DNA of 64,000 nt from Budorcas taxicolor (taxonomy: Eukaryota > Chordata > Mammalia > Artiodactyla > Bovidae). The notes beneath the pieces were generated by a model. The model searched no databases. It was not told the DNA's origin and was given only the letters and a program-made list of their open reading frames with translations. Location of the stretch: the NCBI RefSeq assembly GCF_023091745.1, contig NC_068920.1, positions 145,025,122-145,089,121 on the forward strand, written 5' to 3'. How positions within the stretch are numbered: the first letter of the stretch is position 1; each line of letters begins with the position of its first letter. The position numbers and the translations under genes were made by a program. This document shows, piece by piece, positions 56,571 to 64,000 of the stretch.

Positions 56571-58499
56571 CAACTTGTGAAATCTTCATCTGAAAAGTTT
56601 AAGGACACACCTAGGATCCCTGCCTTTTTCAGGAGAAAGGGACAGGGCAAAGGAGGAGACTGATACCAAACCACCAAGCAGAACACAGAAACAATGATCC
56701 CGAAGCACACCATCCATTATCACCATGGTGTCATTAAATCCAAGGCATGTCAGTGACAAAAATGGGGATCCAGGAGAACAGCAAAATGTAAGACAGAGCT
56801 TCAAACCAGATCAGTCCAGCTCTCCAGATAACTCATGATTCCAGCCTTATTTTCTCCATTTGCAGCCCAGTTTGCAGACAGTATCTGGTCCCTCTCTGAG
56901 CTGACTGCCCAGTGGAAGCCAGTGATCAGCAGACCAGTGTAGACAACCTTTCAGACTCTCGCCCACACAGCTCTGGACCCTGTGGAGCCGTGGAAAGGAA
57001 AACACTCTTCCTTTCAACAGCTAAATTATTCTGCTTGGAGCCCAGGGGAGGTGCCCCTGGGCCTGTGTGGTCCAGCAGAGTGTCTCCTTGGCTGTATGAA
57101 GAAAGAGAGATGCTTGCCTACCGCTCATCTGTGTGATGGGGAGAAGCAGGCAATTGTCCCCATGTGTTCCCCCACCTCACCGCACCCCAACTGCAGCTCC
57201 TGTCAGCTGAGCTACAGCACAGAAGTAGCAGCACTGGGTTCAAACACTTTCGAGCAAGTAACCTGTCACCTGCACCCCCAGCCCAGACACCAAAACTCTG
57301 GCTGAGAATGCAGTGGAACACTTCTCAGCAGAGATCCAAGTTGGAAAAGATTGTGATAAATGTGGACAAAATGTCTCTGCAGGAAGAAAAGAGAGCGAGA
57401 CACACTCGGGGTCATTCTAAAATAGTCTTTGCAGGTTCGCAGCTTTGCTAAACCAAGGCAGTACGTGGTGCTTTGGGTTTCCTGGCAAGCTGATCAAAGG
57501 GTGTTTATGTGGAGAATAATACATTTTCGTAACAAATGTTCAGCATGTCTGCAAATATTACATTAGAGGCAGCACAGGTCTGGGTGGGGTGGTGAGGGAG
57601 GGCACGTGGCTGGGCTAATGGCCTTTCTCTGGCTGCTGCAGGCGCTGGAGGAGGTGACTGTGGGGACCTAATGAATCTGATAGCATCTCCGAGTCCGGGC
57701 TGGGAGATGACTCACCAGCCCGAGACTCATTAGCTCAGGGTCACCCAGGGACGAGGAGGTTCCTTTCAGAAAGACAGGCCAGACGGCCAGCACCCTCCTT
57801 GAATTTCAATAACTCCTTTAACAAGTAGAAACTGCCTCTAGAAGATTTGCATTGGCAAAAGAGGAGCTTTATTGCATCTCATTAGGAGCGGTTTTCTTGA
57901 TTTCCAATAAGATTTGGGGAATTTTAAAACTCTGGGTATTAAGTGGAGTCAGAGTTCTTTTGTTTCATTCACTGTTTTTGCCCTGAAATGTTGGCTGCCA
58001 GGTGCCAGGTTTACACAATTCTGAGCGCAGGGGTTTCCATGGGAGCGTCCAGCCCCCACTGGAGGTGACCTCTGCAGCAGCTGACATGTGAGTCCACCTT
58101 CCTTGAAACTCCTTCTCCCTTGGTTTCGGCAACACTATCCATATCTGGGTTTCCTCTTGCCTTTTGAACCTTTCCTTCCACACTTTTCTTTGCTCCTTTC
58201 CACTTTCTCTGCATCCCTTATAAGCTGCTGATGATCTGATTTCTTCTCCAACTCTGCTGAACTTCTCTGCATTCCCTCTCAAGGCTTAGATCTCCATTTC
58301 TAGACTGAAAACTCTCATATTGACTCTTTAGACCCATCCTTCTCCCAATCTAAGTCCCAGGGAACCAACCCCCAGTGTACAAGTATATCCAGTCATCTAT
58401 CCCACAGTAGGCCCTTTCCCTTGGTCTCCAGTCCTGCTGCCATCTTGCATTTCCATCATCCAGGAAGTCATCCACAAGACTTGGGAACGTGTCTAAACC
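56571..58499. other. Repeat-poor region
   Basis: About 1.9 kb in which I can name no repeat. GC is above the window average around 56.9-57.3 kb. The block 57640-57960 has low CpG and several A/T-core sites (CATTAG, TAATGA, ATTTGCAT). Open frames of about 100 codons at 56.9-57.45 kb overlap each other in different frames and I do not call them genes. Confidence 0.4.
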
Positions 58500-58960
58500 A
58501 TGCTCTCTCCTCCACTTGCCTCAAATATTATGACCCTGATAAAAGGTCTCCCTGCCTCTAGCCTCACTCCCTTCTTATACTTTTATGAAATGTAATCAGA
58601 TCACTTGAGGTCATATGGAACACTCCTTTGGATCTTCCAGGAGCCTGGGAAACCATTTCTGAACATGGCAGTCCATCATATAAGGCTCTAACAGTTTAGT
58701 CCCTGTGTTATTAATCACAGCACCTTCCCTTTAATGTTCATTCTGACCTCCAGTCCAGCACAGCCACTTATAATTCTCCCAAATTGCCTTGTTGTGTCAA
58801 AACTCTTATCTTGAAGCTGAACTACTGCCACCCCCTTCATCCTTTCTCTCTTGTTCAACTATCACTTCAATTCCTCTACCCAAAATTCCCATTCCTTTTC
58901 TGCCAGAATTCCCCTCTTATGTCCCTACTGAGTTCTTCCTCCCATCACATATTCTATCAA
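58500..58960 (+). mobile_element. L2 LINE fragment (old)
   Basis: Sense, diverged: 'ggtctccctgcctctagcct', 'tggcagtccatcatataagg', 'ctaacagtttagtccctgtg', 'ctgacctccagtccagcaca'. Family order fits L2 ORF2 3' sequence. Confidence 0.5.
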
Positions 58961-58999
58961 GTTTCATCATACGTGCTTACATATCTGTGGTTCTACTCC

Positions 59000-59195
59000 C
59001 TTCCTGCTGTGTGATCTTAGCTAATTACTTCACTTTTCTCATCCATTAAATGGGTGTAGCCACACCTGTCTCTAAGCACTATGCTCTGGATTAAGTGAGC
59101 TGATATGTTTAAATCCCTTAGACTAGCATCTTGCCAGAGTAACTAGCACCTAGTAGGGTCTCAGTAAATATGGGCTCCAAGAGATGGAATAAATG
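59000..59195 (+). mobile_element. MIR SINE (old)
   Basis: Sense: 'gtgtgatcttagctaattac', 'ttctcatccattaaatgggt', 'gattaagtgagctgatatgt', 'ctagcacctagtagggtctc', 'agtaaatatgggctcc'. Confidence 0.75.
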
Positions 59196-59217
59196 AATAG
59201 ATACTAGTAATTTTGTC

Positions 59218-59822
59218 CGTCTCCGTATGAGTTTGTCAGGGCTGCCATAGCAAAGTACCATGGACTGGGTGGCTTAAAGAACAGAAATTTATTTTTCTCA
59301 TAGTTCTGGAGATCAAGTTTTAAGAGCAAGGTGCCAGCCAGGTTGGTTCCTTCTGCAGCCTCCTTCTTTGGCTTGTGGCCATCTTCTTCATGGGTCTTCA
59401 CTTGGTTTTCCCTCCACATCTCACCAAGTCTTAATGTCTTCTTATTGTTAGGATACCAGTCAGATTGAATTAGAGTTCATGCTAATGACTTGTGCATATG
59501 TGAGTGCTAAGCTGCCTCAGTCATGTCCAACTCTTTGAAACCGTATGGACCGTAGCCCACCAGGCTCCACTGTCCATGGGATTCTCCAGACAAGAATGCT
59601 AGAGTGGGTTGCCATGCCCTCCTCCAGGGGATCTTCCTGATCCAAGGATAAAACCCATATCTCTTAGGTCTCCTGCATTGGCAGGCAGGTTCTTTACCAC
59701 TAGCACCACCTGATTTAACTTTATCTCTCTGGTGATTCTGTCACCAAATACAGTCACATTCCGAGTTAGAAATTTAACAATACATATATATTTTAGGGCA
59801 ACACAACTCAGCTTGTAACAAT
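59218..59822 (-). mobile_element. MaLR-type LTR, antisense, split by a SINE
   Basis: Typical antisense order: 'agtttgtcagggctgccata', 'gcaaagtaccatggactggg', 'tggcttaaagaacagaaatt', 'tctcatagttctggag', then a second part after the SINE, 'gtcaccaaatacagtcacat' and 'agggcaacacaactcagctt'. The subfamily (MST or MLT-like) is not resolved. Non-coding relic. Confidence 0.78.
59486..59711 (-). mobile_element. Bov-tA SINE
   Basis: Antisense copy inserted in the LTR, head ending TAGCACCACCTG at about 59711, missing the last GGGAAGCCC bases. Confidence 0.92.
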
Positions 59823-59843
59823 CCACATATCTCAACTTCTGCA

Positions 59844-59877
59844 AAGAGTCAAACACGACTGAGCACGTGAGCACACA
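59844..59877 (+). mobile_element. Very short SINE stub (34 bp) with target duplication
   Basis: The insert reads as the last bases of a Bov-tA/BovB-type 3' end (aagagtcaaacacgactgag) plus a CA-type tail. CAACTTCTGCA is repeated exactly at 59833-59843 and 59878-59888. The element is the result of extreme 5' truncation. Confidence 0.88.
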
Positions 59878-59994
59878 CAACTTCTGCAGATGTTTTGCTT
59901 TAATCCCTTGAGAAGTAAACAGAAGAGACTTGAAATGCCCAGGGGTTAAAGGCAGGAGAGTGTGATATGCAGGTGCTGGTTTAAATATGCCCTG

Positions 59995-60115
59995 AAGTCT
60001 TGGGTAAATCTCACTGCCCCTCTGGGCTTTGGCTTCCCATTCTGCAAAGAGAGGAGATGGACTCTGATTCATGAGTTAAGTCCCTTCCAGCTCCGATTTC
60101 CTGTGATTCTATGTA
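59995..60115 (+). mobile_element. MIR-family SINE (old)
   Basis: Sense: 'taaatctcactgcccctctg', 'ggctttggcttcccattctg', 'taagtcccttccagctccga', 'ttcctgtgattctatgtat'. End block as in MIR3. Confidence 0.6.
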
Positions 60116-61129
60116 TAACAAATGCACATCCCCAGAGTTAGTCAGAGCATTTGCCTCCTTGTACATTTGTACCAGGGATCTCCCACTCTTTTGTCTGGGT
60201 CACCTTTTGACTTCTGAGTTCCTGGTGGGCTTGGCTCATCTGCTTGGAGATGACTTCGTCTTTTGACATCACCAAACACTAGCTCTCATGTATATATATT
60301 TAATCCCATCTTCTTATTTGTTGCTGTACGCTCGTTTTGCTCTAAAGTTTTAATGTGAGTTGAAATCTAAATATAAAATCCTGTTCAAACATAGAAATCA
60401 GGATAGCTCTAACCTTGAGGGGTGAACTAAGAAGGAGCACAGAGGGACATCCAGGGTAAGGGAAATACTTGACATCTTCTCAGTGGATGCTGGTCGCATA
60501 GGTACATGTGTAACAATACCACCCACCTGGCTGACTAGAGAGAGCTGGATACTTCACTATATGCAAGTTGCTCCCCAAACAAAATGGAAAAAATATATAT
60601 CATCAGAATATAGTGCATTTGGTGACAGTCACTGGGAAAATGCTGACCTATCAGGTTTTCTCTGAGAAGCTAATGCTGTGTCATTTTGAAATGTGAATTT
60701 TAAATGCTGTGATCCAGAAAAGGAGGGAGGGAAATAGTAGAAGGAAGTCTTTCCCCAGGGCTCTTTCTACACATTCACTGTCTCTAAAAAGTGAGAGGAA
60801 AAAAAGAATGTCTTAAGTGAGCCGAGAAAATATTAGGTCTTTTGAGTCTGACCTGCATCAATATCCAGAAATGCTGCAGAGATTAAGTCTCCAAGAAAAG
60901 AGGGAATATGGGTCACCAGAGGAGGTTGTTAGGAACACATAAAGAGTCCCAGCTCCACTCTGGAAGGAGTTACCATGGAGATGAAACTCCACTGAAATTT
61001 AGGTCTGTCTCCTTGCTCCAGATATTCCTCGCCCCAGCAATCATGGTTGGTACTCAGAGAGTCTCAGACTCTCTGCTACTTCTGTCCCATGAACTAGGAA
61101 AAAAAGTCACTCTGACAGATGCTATTCTG
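60116..61129. other. No recognisable feature
   Basis: About 1 kb unassigned. Confidence 0.45.
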
Positions 61130-61300
61130 AGGGCTTTAAGCGCATCGACTTACTTCATCCTGAGCACAAGCCTTTGAGGTAGGCATTGCTACACCTGTTT
61201 GATGGATGAGAAAAGTGAAGTAATTAGCCAAGATCACATACACACACACACACACGTACTCATGGGTGGTCAGAATTCTAAAAGGAGCAATCTCCAAATT
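61130..61300 (-). mobile_element. MIR SINE with internal CA expansion
   Basis: Antisense: 'gggctttaagcgcatcgact', 'ttgaggtaggcattgctaca', 'gatggatgagaaaagtgaag', 'agccaagatcacat'. The (CA)8 at 61240-61255 occupies the place of the normal CACACAGCT motif. Confidence 0.68.
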
Positions 61301-61516
61301 CTTCTGGCTCCTCTCTTCCTGAAAACTTGGTGTGATGGTGCCAGTCTTGAAACAGCAGTGAGAACCTTCGACATCCTGTAAAGAATAAACCTTCTTTACT
61401 TACCAACCTTGCTTCCTCCAGGGACCTTGGATTCATTCCTGCCTCCACATACTTGGAAAGAAGCACTGAAGGCAAAATGACTTTTCTAAAGTTTTTCATG
61501 CAGAGTATTCATTATT

Positions 61517-61800
61517 GTATCAAGGACCACCTCTTAGGGTTTGCTGTTCAATAAAGGAACTGCGATTCTGTCTAAGAGAGCAAAGTCACAGGGCATGTTT
61601 TCCAACATGGGCAAATAATTGTGTATGGCTATTAGCCTTCATATTTGTGCCACAAGGCAATTATCTGAATTACTCTCACATTACCTGTTGTTTTCCTGAG
61701 TACTTAACCTTAGGAATGGTTGCTCAAGATGCCTGCCTTCAAAAGGGAAAGTTAGAACTTCTTACAGGTGAGATGCCTCTTTGTCCCCAAGTAAGAAAAA
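61517..61800 (+). mobile_element. Possible ERVL-type LTR 5' part
   Basis: Begins 'tgtatcaaggaccacctctt', and its first 60 or so bases resemble those at 62471-62535, 955 bp downstream in the same orientation. The following L1 interrupts or ends it. Non-coding relic; assignment rests on this internal similarity. Confidence 0.45.
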
Positions 61801-61802
61801 CT

Positions 61803-62390
61803 TAGGGTCATACTAAAATCTGGACACAAATGTTTATAGTAGCTTTCCTAATAGAAATGGAGGACAGATTCATGGTTGCTATAGGTTAAGGATGGAATAG
61901 GAGTGGGAGGGGATTGTTGGTGGTGGTCGTGGTTTAATTGCTCAGTCATGTCCGACTCTTGCAACTGCATGGACTGTAGCCCACCAGGCTCCTCTGTCCA
62001 ATTTCCCAGACAAGAATGCTGGAGTGGGTTGCCATTTCCTACTCCCAGGGAATCTTCCTGACCCAAGAGTTGAACTCAGGTCTCCTGCGTTGCAGGTGGA
62101 TTCTTCACCAACTGAGCTACAAGGGAAGCTGGAGGGGATTGAGTGTACCTATAAAACCCAACAAGAGGGATCCTGGGGTGATGGAAGTGCTCTGAATTTT
62201 GGAAATTTCTCTTTCAATGTCCAGATCCTGGTTGTACTATAATACTAGAATTTTTCTAAAATGTTACCATGGAGGGAAAATGGATACAGGATCAACCACA
62301 GGATCTCTCTGTATGATGGCTTATAATTGCATATGAATCTACAATTATTTCAAGATAAAATATTAATTTAAAAACTGAGAAAAAAAGAAA
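61803..62390 (+). mobile_element. L1M-type 3' end, split by a SINE
   Basis: Sense: 'atactaaaatctggacacaa', 'atgtttatagtagctttcct', 'cagattcatggttgctatag', and after the SINE 'ctggggtgatggaagtgctc', 'ggatctctctgtatgatggc', 'catatgaatctacaattatt', then an A-rich end. 5'-truncated. Confidence 0.78.
61917..62130 (-). mobile_element. Bov-tA SINE with exact target duplication
   Basis: Full-length antisense copy in the L1. GGAGGGGATTG is repeated exactly at 61906-61916 and 62131-62141. A (GGT) run at 61918-61934 is its tail. Confidence 0.96.
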
Positions 62391-62467
62391 TGTGTCTCTG
62401 ATAGATCAGATAGTATCATAGGGCATCTGGCTGGGGAGATGCTTGGTGAGTGAGGAAAGGTCCACCC

Positions 62468-64000
62468 ACCAGGGACCACCTCTTAGGGACTGCTGCAGAA
62501 TAAAGGGATTGTGACCTACCCGAGACAGCAGAGGCATATGACTTGCTGCTTGTTGAAGGAGCATCTGGCCCAGGGAAACACAAGCTCACCTGTTTCAACC
62601 CCAGGCTATGGGGGAAAGAGACATGGAGAGAGAAGAAAGTGAGAATGTTCAGTGGCCATTGTCTGCACTTTCCCCTCTCAATATCTTTTATTAGAGCATA
62701 AGGGATCCCTGACCCTCATGCTCCTTTGAGAGTTCTGGAAGGCTTCAGCCACCCAAGCTGAGCTGTATCAACACTGAGGCTCAGTGTCCTGGGGAGAGAA
62801 GAGTCCTGAGCCTTGTCCTTCTGAGACACCTCATTGAATTAAACCAACAGCAGGTCTAAGCAGGTAATGCCAGCATGGCCACCAAGAGGGCAGTGAATGA
62901 CTCCCAGAGATCAGAACCCCAGCTCAAGACACCCAGCTCTTCCCTTCTGCAAACACTCTGACAGGCCTTGGTAAGGCAGAGCTGAGAAAGGAAGGGAGCT
63001 TCCTGAGGGGCGGGCATATCGATGTGTCAGGAGGATCTCCACGAAAAGGTGCAGAAGACCACTCTCCCTTGCCTTGTGTGTATCCCTTATAATAAAACTC
63101 TCATCGTAAGCACAGAGCTTTCCTCTGAGTTCTTTGAGTTGTCAGTTCAGTTCAGTCACTCAGTCGTGTCCGACTCTTTGTGACCCCATGGACTGCAGCA
63201 CACCAGGCTTCCCTGTCCATCACCAACTCCTGGAGCTTGCTCAAACTCATGTCTATTGAGTTGATGATGTCATCCAACCATCTCATCCTCTGTCCTCCCC
63301 TTCTGCTCCTGTCTTCAGTCTTTCCCAGCATCAGGGTCTTTTCCAATGAGTCAGTTCTTTGCATCAGGTGGCCAAAGGATTGGAGTTTCAACTCCCACAT
63401 CAGTCCTTCTAATGAACACCCAGGACTGATCTCCTTTAGAATACACTGGTTGGATTTCCTTGCAGTCCAAGGGACTCTCAAGAGTCTTCTCCAACACCAC
63501 AGTTCAAAAGCATCAATTTTTCTTCACTCAGCTTTCTTTATAGTCCAACTCTCACATCCATACATGACCACTGGAAAAACCATAGCTGAAACTAGACAGA
63601 ACTTTGTTGGCAAAGAAATGTCTCTGCTTTTTAATATGCTGTCTAGGTTAATCATAGCTTTTCTTCCAAGGAGCAATTGTCTTTTAATTTCATGGCTGCA
63701 GTCACCATCTGCAGTGATTTTGGAGCCCAAGAAAATAAAGTGTGTCACTGTGTCCATTGTTTCCCCATTTATTTGCCATGAAGTGATGGGAATGGATGCC
63801 ATGATCTTAGTTTCTTGAATGTTGAGTTATAATAACAAACATTAAAGGCTCATGGAAACCCCCGAAGGCATAGCCATTCAGTCAGAGGCAGGAGGTGTAG
63901 GGATACACAGCACAGCTGACTTCTGAAGTAGGACGGACCTGCAGAGGTCGAAGCCTTAACTACTGGATCCTGACGCTAACTGCAGGGCCCACATCAGAAC
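62468..64000 (+). mobile_element. ERVL/MLT2-like LTR, split by BovB, running off the window
   Basis: The part best supported is near the poly(A) region: 'cttataataaaactctcatc' (63087-63106), 'gctttcctctgagttctttg' before the BovB, and 'catggaaacccccgaaggca', 'agtcagaggcaggaggtgta', 'atcctgacgctaactgcagg' after it. These follow ERVL LTR order. The left end ('agggaccacctcttagggac') is less certain. No coding sequence. Confidence 0.6.
63143..63821 (-). mobile_element. BovB LINE 3' fragment in the LTR
   Basis: About 680 bp antisense, truncated at the 'gaatgttgag' (LNIQKT) part. The C-terminal frame is open except for one TGA at 63524-63526 (in the AERRRID segment). TTGAGTTGT (63134-63142) and TTGAGTTAT (63822-63830) flank it; removing the insert joins the LTR halves sensibly. 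Confidence 0.95.

Noticed and set aside
63087..63106. AATAAA as a host gene poly(A) signal
   Set aside because: It lies in an ERVL-like LTR at the usual place for the LTR's own signal, and no upstream exon is visible.
63180..63818. 212-codon open frame on the + strand
   Set aside because: It is the antisense of a BovB ORF2 C-terminal region. Its length follows from codon bias of the real strand, and the same antisense frame recurs in other BovB copies.

Overview
The window is nuclear DNA from a ruminant, most probably a bovid (cattle, sheep, goat or a relative). The evidence is the repeat content: BovB (RTE-type) LINE fragments ending in the typical gactgaactgaactgaa tail, tRNA-derived Bov-tA SINEs and Bov-A2 dimers, cetartiodactyl CHR-type SINEs, and a background of older mammalian repeats (L1, L2, MIR, MaLR/MLT1 and ERVL-type LTRs). 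I found no host protein-coding exon, rRNA, functional tRNA or CRISPR array. The window reads as intergenic or deep intronic sequence. All identifications are by eye from remembered consensus features; no alignment was run, so boundaries are usually good to about 10-20 bp.

Layout. 1-8 kb: two BovB 3' ends, L2/MIR relics, three Bov-tA copies (one split by a Bov-A2), an antisense L1 and a third BovB. 8-14 kb: mostly unassigned AT-rich DNA with a palindrome at 8.96 kb and two sense L1 ORF2 relics, one carrying a clean Bov-tA insertion. 14-19 kb: a cluster of five BovB fragments in both orientations forming two inverted pairs, plus a sixth near 19 kb. 19-27 kb: L1 relics, unassigned DNA and a modular CTAGTTTAG minisatellite (22.68-22.98 kb). 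27-28 kb: a BovB with reverse-transcriptase motifs. 28-38 kb: unassigned DNA, Bov-A2 copies, L2 pieces, an L1 with an inverted 5' part, and an MLT1-like LTR. 38.3-40.2 and 47.2-49.1 kb: the two longest BovB copies, both antisense and both 5'-truncated just upstream of the RT domain. 40-47 and 49-60 kb: SINEs, MIRs and long unassigned stretches. 55-56 kb: a three-level nest. 59-64 kb: an antisense MaLR LTR split by a SINE, a very small SINE stub, an L1 3' end split by a SINE, and an ERVL/MLT2-like LTR split by a BovB.

BovB contributes 16 fragments, about 10.8 kb or 17 percent of the window by my hand-drawn boundaries. Nearly all keep the 3' end and lose the 5' end, as expected of target-primed reverse transcription. 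None can encode a complete ORF2: the four RT-bearing copies all lack the endonuclease region and carry frameshifts and/or stop codons. In BovB biology the ORF2 enzyme mobilises itself and, through the shared 3' end, the Bov-tA/Bov-A SINEs, so these elements form one LINE/SINE partnership; here all copies look like inert insertions. I see no sign of a new functional system. The most interesting material is insertion history: target-site duplications, nests, a twin-primed L1, BovB inverted repeats, a modular minisatellite and two repeat-poor blocks worth a conservation check.
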